DNA of 32,207 nt from Candidatus Firestoneibacteriota bacterium (GCA_903915125.1 CAIWRR010000020.1:1-32207), one strand, 5' to 3'; counted from the first letter of the stretch, positions 16,064-23,238 are shown. A program made the numbers and translations. The notes: generated by a model not told the origin, from the sequence alone.

Positions 16064-16192
16064 TTATTTGCCTGTTTTCTTCGTCATCTGCTCGCCGCAA
16101 CAAACTATCGGTTTCATTGCCGCTTTGCCGCATTTCTTGCACACATAGATGCTAACATTTCCGCAACCGCAACCGCAATCACATCCTGCCAT
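16064..16192 (-). CDS. Desulforedoxin-like cysteine-rich miniprotein
   Basis: This 42-residue gene lies in the gap between pgi and the flavodiiron gene. The C-terminal part has YVCKKCG followed by VCCGEQM. It matches the iron-binding pattern of desulforedoxin and the N-terminal domain of desulfoferrodoxin (Cys-x-x-Cys then Cys-Cys-Gly-Glu). Such proteins hold one FeS4 centre per subunit. The N-terminus adds an unusual CDCGCGCG stretch not expected in desulforedoxin. That could bind a second metal. AAGGTGG serves the ATG. It is divergent from the flavodiiron gene, has its own predicted promoter and ends in a terminator. A role in electron transfer or superoxide/peroxide defence is inference. 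Confidence 0.8.
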   Translation of the reverse strand: MAGCDCGCGCGNVSIYVCKKCGKAAMKPIVCCGEQMTKKTGK

Positions 16193-16214
16193 TTTAATCA
16201 CCACCTTTGTCTAT

Positions 16215-16243
16215 ATAATATGTTGCGCCTTAAGCTTTGTACA
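16215..16243 (-). promoter_or_regulatory. Promoter of the desulforedoxin-like gene
   Basis: On the minus strand TATTAT (16220-16215) is 17 bases from a poor -35, TGTACA (16243-16238). The predicted +1 is 16208. The palindrome at 16243-16256 is then centred at -41.5, where class II CRP/FNR activators bind and replace a good -35. Confidence 0.45.
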
Positions 16244-16256
16244 TGACCCCTGTCAT
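16243..16256. promoter_or_regulatory. ATGAC-N4-GTCAT operator, site 1
   Basis: This is a perfect 5+5 inverted repeat, ATGAC-CCCT-GTCAT, with outer similarity (TACATGAC against TATATGAC). Its centre is 41.5 bases upstream of the predicted minus-strand start (16208) and 71.5 bases upstream of the predicted flavodiiron start (16321). The same palindrome is at 19214-19227. Confidence 0.55.
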
Positions 16257-16285
16257 ATACCAGGAGTGAACTCAATTGTATTGTC

Positions 16286-16314
16286 TTGAAAATGCATTAT
16301 TTATAAATTATACT
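16286..16314 (+). promoter_or_regulatory. Sigma-70 promoter of the flavodiiron operon
   Basis: TTGAAA (16286-16291) is 17 bases from TATACT (16309-16314). The predicted +1 is 16321 and the leader is 17 bases, containing GGGAGG at 16327-16332. Confidence 0.7.
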
Positions 16315-16337
16315 AAAGCATAAAGCGGGAGGCGCAT

Positions 16338-17525
16338 ATGTCAGCAGTGAAATTATTGCCGGGAGTTTATTGGGTGGGAGTAGTTGACTGGAATGTAAGG
16401 GCTTTTCACGGGCATACATATATTACAAGAAGAGGTTCTACCTACAATTCTTATCTGATTGTTGACGAAAAAATCGCCCTTATTGATACCGTGTACGGGC
16501 CTTTCAGCGACCAGCTCCTCGCGAATATAGCCGAGATAGTCCCGCCTGAAAAGATAGATTATATAATCTCTAACCACGGCGAGACAGATCACTCGGGCTC
16601 GCTGCCGGCGTTGAAGAAAGCCTGTCCAAATGCGAAACACTTCGGTACCGCGAAAGTTAAAGAGACGCTGGAGAAAATGTATTATCTTGGGTTGGATCTT
16701 CACGTGGTCAAATCCGGAGATACACTCTCTTTGGGCAAGAAAACGCTCTCCTTTATTGAAGCGCCCATGCTGCACTGGCCTGATTCAATGTTTACCTATC
16801 TGGCGGAGGACGCCCTGCTTTTCCCAAACGACGCATTCGGGCAGCATATTGCGACTTCCGCGAGGTTCAACGACGAGGTTGATGCAGGTTCTTTAGTTGA
16901 AGAAGCCGAGGCTTACTTTGCGAATATTCTCTGGCCCTTTTCCTCTATGGTTGTGAAAAAAATAGACGAATTGGTCAAAATGAAGCTGCCGATTAATATG
17001 ATAGCCCCAAGCCACGGAGTGATTTGGCGCAAAGATCCGATGCGGATAGTTAACTCCTACGTTGAGTGGGCGAAGAATACAACCCGCAAGAAGGTCGTGA
17101 TAGCCTACGAGACGATGTGGGGCTCAACCGAGAAGATGGCCTACAGCATTGTTGACGGACTGGTTTCCGAAGGGGTGGAAGTAAAACTTTATGATGTTGC
17201 GCATACGGATAACACCGAAATGATACGCGAAATGCTCTATGCCCGCGGTTATATATTCGGTTCTTCAACCCACGACAATAACATGCTGCCGAACCTGGCG
17301 ATGTTCCTCGAATTCCTGAGAGGGCTGAAGCCAACCGGCAGAAAAGCGGCTGCGTTCGGTTCTTTCGGCTGGGCGGGCGGAGCCGTGAAAGAAATGGAAA
17401 GCTTCATAGCTTCTCCCGGAATAGAGATAGTTCAGCCCGGGCTAAGCGTAAAATTCGTTCCAAACCCGGCAGAACTGAAAAAGTGTTTTGACTTTGGGGT
17501 AGAATTCGCCAAAAAAATAGTTTAA
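16338..17525 (+). CDS. Flavodiiron protein (class A), O2/NO reductase
   Basis: This 395-residue protein reduces O2 to water and/or NO to N2O with electrons from rubredoxin. The N-terminal metallo-beta-lactamase-type domain has the diiron ligands: His80, Glu82, Asp84 and His85 in NHGETDH, then His146 (LHWPDS), Asp165 (PNDAFG) and His226 (SHG). The flavodoxin domain starts at about 252 with YETMWGSTEKMA as its FMN phosphate loop. There are no extra C-terminal domains, so it is class A. The rubredoxin gene follows after 41 bases and is its likely donor. It leads a cluster with rubrerythrin-like and flavoprotein genes. Its promoter and an upstream palindrome suggest regulation by a stress-sensing factor. 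Confidence 0.95.
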   Translation: MSAVKLLPGVYWVGVVDWNVRAFHGHTYITRRGSTYNSYLIVDEKIALIDTVYGPFSDQLLANIAEIVPPEKIDYIISNHGETDHSGSLPALKKACPNAKHFGTAKVKETLEKMYYLGLDLHVVKSGDTLSLGKKTLSFIEAPMLHWPDSMFTYLAEDALLFPNDAFGQHIATSARFNDEVDAGSLVEEAEAYFANILWPFSSMVVKKIDELVKMKLPINMIAPSHGVIWRKDPMRIVNSYVEWAKNTTRKKVVIAYETMWGSTEKMAYSIVDGLVSEGVEVKLYDVAHTDNTEMIREMLYARGYIFGSSTHDNNMLPNLAMFLEFLRGLKPTGRKAAAFGSFGWAGGAVKEMESFIASPGIEIVQPGLSVKFVPNPAELKKCFDFGVEFAKKIV

Positions 17526-17566
17526 GCTCTGCCGGAGAAGAGAATTAACGGCAGGCCGGAGGCAAA

Positions 17567-17728
17567 ATGCAAAAGTATAAATGCAGTGTATGCGGTTATG
17601 TTTATGATCCGGCAGCCGGAGACCCGGACAACAATGTTGCGGGGGGAACCGCCTGGGAGAAGGTCCCGGAAGACTGGGCTTGTCCTACCTGCGGCGTCGG
17701 GAAAGACATGTTTGGAAAAGAGCAATAG
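17567..17728 (+). CDS. Rubredoxin
   Basis: This 53-residue protein has both iron-binding pairs: Cys6 and Cys9 in [10 protein letters not shown], and Cys39 and Cys42 in [11 protein letters not shown]. The length and the aromatic residues (Tyr4, Tyr11, Tyr13, Trp30, Trp37, Phe49) are typical of rubredoxin. It binds one Fe as FeS4 and carries one electron. The position between the flavodiiron and rubrerythrin-like genes makes it the probable donor to both. GGAGG at 17558-17562 serves the ATG. Confidence 0.96.
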   Translation: MQKYKCSVCGYVYDPAAGDPDNNVAGGTAWEKVPEDWACPTCGVGKDMFGKEQ

Positions 17729-17763
17729 CTAACAGCTTATAACTAATAAAAACGGAGAGGGCT

Positions 17764-18249
17764 ATGGGATTAAAATTTAACGCTGCCGAGGTGCTTGATC
17801 TTGGCGTGCAGATAGAAAAGAACGGCAAGGTTTTCTATGAAGCTGCTTCAAAGAATGCAAAAGCGGAAAACGCCAGAGTTCTCTTTGAGCATCTCTCCAA
17901 AGAAGAGGACCATCATCTTGCGGCTTTCCTTAAGATGCAGCAGAACGCCGAAAAAACAACTGAACCTGAGACCTACGAAGGCGAATACGCAGACTATGTG
18001 AGGATGCTGGCGGGCGACAACGTATTTACAAAGGCAGACGCAGGAAGAAGAGCCTCGGAGCACCTGAAAGATGATTCGGCCATAATAGAGGCCGCACTCA
18101 AATTTGAGAAGGATTCGGTAATTCTGTTTCAGGGCATGCTTGAAGGCATGCCTGAAAGAGACAAGAAGCTGGTCGAAGAGATGGTAAAGGAAGAACTTAA
18201 GCACATAAAACACCTGTACATATTAAAGAAGACCTGCGCGATCAAGTAG
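17764..18249 (+). CDS. Rubrerythrin-type ferritin-like diiron protein without rubredoxin tail
   Basis: This 161-residue protein is a four-helix ferritin-like protein. Its probable diiron ligands are Glu18 (QIEKNG), the Glu-x-x-His at 48-51 (EEDHH), Glu115 (FEKDS) and the Glu-x-x-His at 144-147 (EELKH). Rubrerythrins reduce hydrogen peroxide with electrons from rubredoxin. This one lacks the usual C-terminal rubredoxin domain, but a separate rubredoxin gene lies 35 bases upstream. A Cys occurs near the C-terminus (KKTCAIK). The context supports peroxide reduction or iron handling. Ferritin-like storage is less likely because the protein is short. Confidence 0.87.
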   Translation: MGLKFNAAEVLDLGVQIEKNGKVFYEAASKNAKAENARVLFEHLSKEEDHHLAAFLKMQQNAEKTTEPETYEGEYADYVRMLAGDNVFTKADAGRRASEHLKDDSAIIEAALKFEKDSVILFQGMLEGMPERDKKLVEEMVKEELKHIKHLYILKKTCAIK

Positions 18250-18276
18250 GGGAAAAACAGTTCTGCCGGAGGTATA

Positions 18277-19203
18277 ATGCCTGAAATCTATGACGTGATA
18301 GTTATAGGCGCAGGCCCCGCCGGAATAACGGCTGCGGTTTACGCCGCCCGCAAGAAGCTCAACCTGCTTGTGGTTACGGGGGACGTCGGCGGGCAGGCCG
18401 CCTGGAGCGGCGAGGTAGAGAATTACACCGGTTTCAATATGATTTCAGGTCCGGAACTGGCATCCAAGTTTGACGAGCACTTAAAACAGTTTAATATCCC
18501 CCTCAAAGAAGCAGAAGAAACTCTCTCGTTGTCCTCTGAAAACGGAGTTTTCAAAGCAAAAACCGCAAAAGGCGTTTATCTTTCCAAATCCATAATAATA
18601 GCCTCAGGAAAAAGATCCCGCGAGATGAATGTCCCGGGAGAGAAGGAATTCAAGAATAAAGGCCTAACCTACTGCGCCACCTGCGACGGCCCTCTTTTTG
18701 CCGGAAAGGAAGTTGCCGTGATAGGGGGAGGCAATTCAGCCCTTGATGCGGCAATACAGCTCTCCCGGTATTGTTCAAAGGTCTCTGTAATAAATAATAC
18801 GCCGGCTCTTGGCGGCGACAAAATAATGAGAGAACAGGTCTTGAAGCATCCCGCGGTCTTTGTGTTAAACGGAGTTAAAGTCGAAGGCGTGCTTGGCGAA
18901 AAGTTTGTTTCAGGCCTGCGGATTTCTGGCGGGAAGGAAGGCGTCTCTGATATTCCGGTAAAAGGTATTTTTGTTGAGATAGGCCTGCTCCCGAACTCGG
19001 AATTTGCGGGGATGGTTAAACGGAATGCCTCCGGGGAAATACTTGTAGATTCGGGTTGTGCTACCGATGTGCCAGGTATATTCGCGGCCGGAGATGTTAC
19101 GAATGTTGCGGAAAAACAAATAATCATAGCTGCCGGGGAAGGCGCTAAAGCGGCGCTGGCTGCCTTTAAATATCTTGTTATGTCGGGAAAACTCGGCGGT
19201 TGA
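18277..19203 (+). CDS. Thioredoxin-reductase/AhpF-like flavoprotein
   Basis: This 308-residue FAD protein has the FAD dinucleotide fold GAGPAGITAA at 11-20, the redox pair Cys133 and Cys136 in YCATCDGPLF, a second nucleotide fold GGGNSALDAA at 150-159, and the FAD-binding end AAGDVTN. The region after the second fold (VINNTPALGGDKI) lacks the HRR and Arg residues that fix the 2'-phosphate of NADPH. It looks more like AhpF, which uses NADH. There is no N-terminal AhpF domain. It could reduce the thioredoxin of the nearby operon, a peroxiredoxin or rubredoxin; the partner is not shown by sequence. It follows the rubrerythrin-like gene by 27 bases, so it is probably in the same transcript. Confidence 0.88.
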   Translation: MPEIYDVIVIGAGPAGITAAVYAARKKLNLLVVTGDVGGQAAWSGEVENYTGFNMISGPELASKFDEHLKQFNIPLKEAEETLSLSSENGVFKAKTAKGVYLSKSIIIASGKRSREMNVPGEKEFKNKGLTYCATCDGPLFAGKEVAVIGGGNSALDAAIQLSRYCSKVSVINNTPALGGDKIMREQVLKHPAVFVLNGVKVEGVLGEKFVSGLRISGGKEGVSDIPVKGIFVEIGLLPNSEFAGMVKRNASGEILVDSGCATDVPGIFAAGDVTNVAEKQIIIAAGEGAKAALAAFKYLVMSGKLGG

Positions 19204-19213
19204 ATACAAACTC

Positions 19214-19227
19214 ATGACTTTTGTCAT
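19214..19227. promoter_or_regulatory. ATGAC-N4-GTCAT operator, site 2
   Basis: This perfect inverted repeat, ATGAC-TTTT-GTCAT, lies just after the flavoprotein stop codon. Its centre is at -41.5 from the start predicted from TAGAAT at 19250-19255. The -35 region there is poor, as expected for an activator-dependent promoter. Confidence 0.55.
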
Positions 19228-19249
19228 ACAAATAAAACCGGAAGCGGCG

Positions 19250-19255
19250 TAGAAT
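19250..19255 (+). promoter_or_regulatory. -10 box for the cysteine desulfurase homologue
   Basis: TAGAAT at 19250-19255 predicts +1 at 19262 and a 30-base leader to the ATG at 19292. At 17-base spacing the -35 is TACAAA, only three of six matches. Confidence 0.45.
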
Positions 19256-19291
19256 TAACCGAATATGTTTTTGGGTTTTCCGGGAGGGATT

Positions 19292-20482
19292 ATGAAAGAA
19301 ATTTTTCTTGATAACGCGTCGGGTACTCCGGTAGATTCACGCGTGCGGGACGCGATGCTTCCGTATCTTTTTGAGTATTTCGGAAATCCCTTGAGCATTC
19401 ACCGGTTCGGGGAGAAACCCAGAGAAGCGCTTGATAACGCCAGAAAGCAGGTCGCAGCGCTCATTAACGCGGACCCTTCGGAGATCTATTTCACGTCTAA
19501 TGCGTCAGAGTCAAATAATATGGCCGTGAAAGGCGTCGGGCTTGCCAATCAATCGAAAGGAAAACATGTTATTATCTCTGCTATTGAACATTTTTCCGTA
19601 ATGAACGCGGCTAAGACCCTGGAGAAGCTCGGTTTCCAAACCAGTTTTCTGCCGGTTGATAAAAGAGGCATTGCAGCGGTAGAAGCCCTCAGAGGTCTCG
19701 TGACTGACGGGACAGTACTTCTTTCCGTAATGCACGCCAATCACGAAGTGGGGACCATACAGCCGGTAATGGAACTCGCGGGTGTAATCAGGGAAATAAA
19801 CGCGGAAAGGAAAGCGAAGAGCCTTCCTCAGATAATATTCCATTCGGACGCAGTTCAAACGGTTGGCACGCTGCCCGTTGATGTGAAAGAGCTGGGTGTT
19901 GACTTGCTGACCTTTTCTGGTTCCCAGTTTTACGGGCCAAAAGGCGCTGCGGCTCTATATATAAAGAAAGGTGTTCGCGTATTCCCGCTAATTGACGGCG
20001 GCATTCAGGAAGAAGGAAAACGCGCCGGTACAGAGAACATCCCGGCTATTGTCGGAATGGGAAAAGCCGCGGAATTGATAATGCCGGAGATAGCCGCTAA
20101 TGGCGCAAAGATGGAAGCGCTTCGCGACGAGCTGATAAAGGGAATTCTCTCAACAATAAAGTATTCCAGGCTTAACGGCGACGCGAAACTCAGGCTGCCG
20201 GTAAATGTGAATATTTCAATAGAATTCATTGAAGGCGAATCTATGCTGATGTTTCTTGACGGCGAAGGTATAGCCGCTTCTTCCGGTTCAGCGTGTACTT
20301 CAAAAGCCTTAAAGGCCTCTCACGTCCTGCTTTCAATAGGCGTGCCCGTAGAGATTTGTCACGGCTCAATTCTTTTCTCGCTGAACAAATACACCGCGAA
20401 AGAAGATGTGGAGAAGGTGCTCTCGGTCTTCCCCGGCATCGTTGAGAGATTGAGGAAGATGAGCCCGTTGTGGAAAGGGTGA
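19292..20482 (+). CDS. Cysteine desulfurase homologue lacking the PLP lysine
   Basis: This 396-residue protein is a class V aminotransferase-fold homologue of IscS/NifS. The PLP-stacking His100 (IEHFS), Asp186 and Gln189 (SDAVQT), the RAGTEN segment and the catalytic loop Cys335 (SSGSACTS) are all present. However, the HK of the usual SGHKLYGPKG is SQ here (SGSQFYGPKG). Gln212 (codon CAG, 19925-19927) therefore replaces the lysine that forms the aldimine with PLP. Archaeoglobus fulgidus IscS also lacks this Lys (Asp instead), so this may be a related subfamily; its ending IVERLRKMSPLWK seems to fit that group. The gene precedes dsrE-like and tusA genes, suggesting a sulfur relay. I preferred the ATG at 19292 (GGGAGGG at 19282-19288) over an ATG at 19265 with no ribosome site. 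Confidence 0.85.
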   Translation: MKEIFLDNASGTPVDSRVRDAMLPYLFEYFGNPLSIHRFGEKPREALDNARKQVAALINADPSEIYFTSNASESNNMAVKGVGLANQSKGKHVIISAIEHFSVMNAAKTLEKLGFQTSFLPVDKRGIAAVEALRGLVTDGTVLLSVMHANHEVGTIQPVMELAGVIREINAERKAKSLPQIIFHSDAVQTVGTLPVDVKELGVDLLTFSGSQFYGPKGAAALYIKKGVRVFPLIDGGIQEEGKRAGTENIPAIVGMGKAAELIMPEIAANGAKMEALRDELIKGILSTIKYSRLNGDAKLRLPVNVNISIEFIEGESMLMFLDGEGIAASSGSACTSKALKASHVLLSIGVPVEICHGSILFSLNKYTAKEDVEKVLSVFPGIVERLRKMSPLWKG

Positions 20483-20493
20483 GGGGCAGAAGG

Positions 20494-20534
20494 TTAGAGG
20501 GTTGGATGTTTGGATGCTTAAGGGCTTGAGGAGG
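20494..20534. repeat. 8-bp repeat between desulfurase and dsrE-like genes
   Basis: Octamers run in register: TTAGAGGG, TTGGATGT, TTGGATGC, TTAAGGGC, then TTGAGGAG and G. The last unit supplies the Shine-Dalgarno of the next gene. The same octamers fill 23035-23238. Confidence 0.7.
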
Positions 20535-20538
20535 ATGT

Positions 20539-21021
20539 ATGGCAGATAGCAATAAAATGACGATTATACTTTTTTCGGGCGAGATGGATAAGGCGCTCGC
20601 GGCTTTTACGCTGGCTACGACAGCAGCATCCATGGGAATTAAGGTGAGTATTTTCTTCACCTTCTGGGGATTGAGCGTGCTCCGTAACGGCGGGATGCTC
20701 GCGAAGAAAACTAATTTCCTTCAGAAGATGTTTGGCTTTCTGAACCGCGGGACCAAAGAGAGTCTGCCGCTTACAAAGTTTAATTTTGCCGGCGCCGGCC
20801 CGGAAATGATGAAACTGCTGATGAAACAGAAGAAGATGGCCTCGCTGCCGGAACTCTTCAAGCTTTCAAGGGAGTTGGGAGTAAAGTTCATTGCCTGCAC
20901 TACCTCATGCAACGTAATGGGGCTTGATCGCGAGGCGCTCGTGCCGGAAGTTGACGAAATGGCTGGCGCGGCCACCTATCTCGGCGAAGCAAAGGAATCC
21001 AACATAAATCTATTTGTTTAA
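20539..21021 (+). CDS. DsrE/DsrF-like sulfur-carrier protein
   Basis: This 160-residue protein belongs to the DsrE/DsrF/DsrH-like fold family (YrkE-type). It begins with a strand-helix, KMTIILFSGEMDKALAAF, and ends with the family's cysteine loop ACTTSCNVMGLD, where Cys120 and Cys124 could carry a persulfide. A middle segment of Met, Lys and Gly is typical of the family's membrane- or partner-contacting hairpin. It sits between the desulfurase homologue and tusA. In other bacteria DsrE-type and TusA proteins pass sulfane sulfur to each other, and I infer the same here. It has no signal peptide. Confidence 0.88.
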   Translation: MADSNKMTIILFSGEMDKALAAFTLATTAASMGIKVSIFFTFWGLSVLRNGGMLAKKTNFLQKMFGFLNRGTKESLPLTKFNFAGAGPEMMKLLMKQKKMASLPELFKLSRELGVKFIACTTSCNVMGLDREALVPEVDEMAGAATYLGEAKESNINLFV

Positions 21022-21032
21022 ACTTGCGTCTT

Positions 21033-21068
21033 ACGTTATAAACGTTAGAAACGTTAAGAACGTTACAA
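21033..21068. repeat. 9-bp ACGTT tandem repeat, copy B (four units)
   Basis: The units are ACGTTATAA, ACGTTAGAA, ACGTTAAGA and ACGTTACAA, the same family as at 6488-6523. The first unit gives a TATAAA (21037-21042), which lies 17 bases after TTGTTT (21014-21019), a possible weak promoter for tusA. Confidence 0.85.
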
Positions 21069-21090
21069 ACTATTTATACAGGAGAACTTT

Positions 21091-21330
21091 ATGGAAGGTA
21101 TTCAACCTGCTCAAACCCTCGATTGCGTCGGCCTTTACTGCCCGGTTCCGATAATCAAGACTACTCAAAAAATAAAAGAAATGAAGACCGGTGAAGTCCT
21201 CGAAGTTGAAGCGGATGACGAAGGTATCCTTAGCGATATGCCGGCCTGGTGTAAGACTACAGGCAACATCTATGAGGGCGGGGAAAAGACGGCAGACGGC
21301 ATAGTTAAAGTATATGTAAGAAAAGTTTAG
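21091..21330 (+). CDS. tusA: TusA-family sulfur carrier
   Basis: This 79-residue protein has the TusA two-layer fold and the signature CPVP, with Cys17 as the persulfide-carrying residue in LYCPVPI. TusA takes sulfane sulfur from a cysteine desulfurase and passes it on for thiouridine, molybdenum cofactor or other sulfur transfer. The neighbours fit a relay: desulfurase homologue, then DsrE-like, then TusA. It ends 8 bases before the KorA start, so it is probably co-transcribed with korAB. AGGAGAA precedes the ATG. An extra Cys12 occurs five residues before the active Cys. Confidence 0.92.
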   Translation: MEGIQPAQTLDCVGLYCPVPIIKTTQKIKEMKTGEVLEVEADDEGILSDMPAWCKTTGNIYEGGEKTADGIVKVYVRKV

Positions 21331-21338
21331 GGGGATTC

Positions 21339-23054
21339 TTGACAAAGGACATAACGGTCGGAATTTCAGGCGCCGCCGGGATGGGGATGCAGTCCATCTC
21401 GTTCACGCTCGCGAAGAGTTTCTTGCGGGCAGGTTACAATGTTTTTGTCTGGCAGGATGTGATGTCCCGCATAAGGGGCGGCAATAACACCTCCATGATC
21501 CGCATTTCTACCTCTCCGGTAAATTCCCTGAAAGAAGACTTTGACGTTCTGGTGGCCCTTGATCTGCTTGCCATAAAGCGAAATGCCCTGAAAGTGAAGG
21601 CGGGCGGATTCCTGATTTATGACGGGGAGAAACAGAGGGCGGAAGAACCCAAAGCCGGCTGGATCTCCGTGCCTTTTGAAAAACTCGCGGCAGAAGCGGG
21701 CGGCGACAAGATAATGATGAACTCCGTGGCTACCGGGGCGGTGCTATCGCTGCTCGGAGCAGAAGTAGTAAAAGAGTGTGAAGGCGTAATAACCGAGCTT
21801 TTCTCAAAAAAAGGTGAAACTGTTATTTCCGGCAACCTCCGGGCGCTCAAGTCGGGTATAGCGGCGGTAACGCCGGGTGTTTCAGGAAAGTTCATGCTGG
21901 CTCCCACCTTGAAAATAAATTCAAAAAATAAAGCGCTGATAAACGGCAGCGAGGCGCTAGGCTTGGGAGCGGTTTCCGCGGGCCTGAAGTTTTATTCCGG
22001 TTACCCGATGTCTCCCGCTACTTCAATAATGGAATATGTCGCGGCAAAAGCGCGCGAATACGGCATCGTTCTGGAACAGGCAGAGGACGAGATCGCGGCG
22101 ATTAATATGGCTATCGGAGCGGGGTATGGCGGAGTCCGCGCAATGACCTGCACCTCCGGCGGCGGTTTCGCGCTTATGATAGAGGGTGTGAGCCTTGCCG
22201 GCATGACGGAAACCCCGGTTGTTATTGGTATCTCCCAGCGGCCCGGGCCCGCGACGGGTTTTCCGACAAGGACGGAACAGGGAGACCTCAATATGGTACT
22301 CTTCGCGGGGCATGGCGATTTTGCCAGAGTTGTACTGGCTCCTGCAACCGCGGCAGACGGCCCGCTGATTATGAGCAGGGCTTTTAACCTTGCGGAGAAA
22401 TATCAGGTCCCGGTGTTTGTTCTCTCAGATCAGTATTATAATGACTCCAGTTTCTCGGTAGATTTAGCTGAGGTTAGAGTTGAGCCGGTAAACAGGGGAG
22501 GAGTTCTCGCGGAATTTCCGGGAAGTTACAACTATAAACGCTACGACTTGTCTGCCGGGCGTGTTTCGCCGCGCCTGATACCAGGCGCAAAAGACCAGGT
22601 TGTGTACGCGGACAGTGATGAGCATACCGAGGAAGGCCATATCACAGAATCCGCGGAGCTGCGTGTTCAAATGGTCGACAAGCGAGCCGGGAAAATCGCG
22701 GAGATAGTGCCCGATATGGAACAACCTTTTTACTTTGGAAGTGAAAACCCGGAAACTGTTCTCGTGAGCTGGGGTTCTTCCTTTGGAGCGGTTAAGGAAG
22801 CGGCAGACCTGCTGAACGCGTCGGGAAAGCCTGCGGGAATTCTTCACTTTACGAACATCTGGCCGCTGCCGGAAATAAAATTTAAGTTCAACGAATCAGC
22901 CGTAAAAAGCTTCATTTGCGCAGAGAATAATTATTCTGGGCAGTTCGCTGACCTGCTGGAAAAAAATACGAAACTGCGTTTCAGCGGGCGGATCTTAAGA
23001 TATGACGGGCATCCTTTGACAGCCGAATACATTGTTGGAGGGTTGGAGGGTTAG
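21339..23054 (+). CDS. korA: 2-oxoacid:ferredoxin oxidoreductase, fused gamma-alpha subunit
   Basis: This 571-residue protein joins the gamma domain (about 1-190, GISGAAGMGMQS and SRIRGGNN) to the alpha domain (from about 200, YSGYPMSPATSIMEY). With the beta subunit it decarboxylates a 2-oxoacid to acyl-CoA and reduces ferredoxin. The gamma-alpha fusion is typical of two-subunit Kor/For-type enzymes. Whether 2-oxoglutarate, pyruvate or a branched-chain acid is the substrate is not decided by sequence. The start is a TTG with AGGGGGA before it. The last residues, GGLEG and the stop, are encoded by the 8-bp repeat that follows, so the extreme C-terminus may have been changed by repeat spread. 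Confidence 0.9.
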   Translation: MTKDITVGISGAAGMGMQSISFTLAKSFLRAGYNVFVWQDVMSRIRGGNNTSMIRISTSPVNSLKEDFDVLVALDLLAIKRNALKVKAGGFLIYDGEKQRAEEPKAGWISVPFEKLAAEAGGDKIMMNSVATGAVLSLLGAEVVKECEGVITELFSKKGETVISGNLRALKSGIAAVTPGVSGKFMLAPTLKINSKNKALINGSEALGLGAVSAGLKFYSGYPMSPATSIMEYVAAKAREYGIVLEQAEDEIAAINMAIGAGYGGVRAMTCTSGGGFALMIEGVSLAGMTETPVVIGISQRPGPATGFPTRTEQGDLNMVLFAGHGDFARVVLAPATAADGPLIMSRAFNLAEKYQVPVFVLSDQYYNDSSFSVDLAEVRVEPVNRGGVLAEFPGSYNYKRYDLSAGRVSPRLIPGAKDQVVYADSDEHTEEGHITESAELRVQMVDKRAGKIAEIVPDMEQPFYFGSENPETVLVSWGSSFGAVKEAADLLNASGKPAGILHFTNIWPLPEIKFKFNESAVKSFICAENNYSGQFADLLEKNTKLRFSGRILRYDGHPLTAEYIVGGLEG

Positions 23055-23238
23055 AGGGTTGGAGGGTTGGAGGGTTAGAGGGTTGGATGCTTAAAGCAAG
23101 GTCAAAACCTCTACTTCATAGGTTCAGGGATGGGAAGATGTTTAATCCCGTCGTCTGAGCCTCCAAGCATCCGACCATCCGAGCATCATGTATAGAAAGT
23201 TTTTAAGCATCCAAGCATCCGACCATCTGAGCATCATG
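23035..23238. repeat. 8-bp repeat region between korA and korB, with inverted copies
   Basis: Units TTGGAGGG, TTGGAGGG, TTAGAGGG occur twice (23035-23082), then TTGGATGC. The first units encode the end of KorA and its stop codon (23052-23054). After about 70 bases the same octamers appear on the other strand as AAGCATCC, GACCATCC, GAGCATCA (23165-23188) and again at 23205-23236. The inverted copies are nearly identical to each other. Confidence 0.85.
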
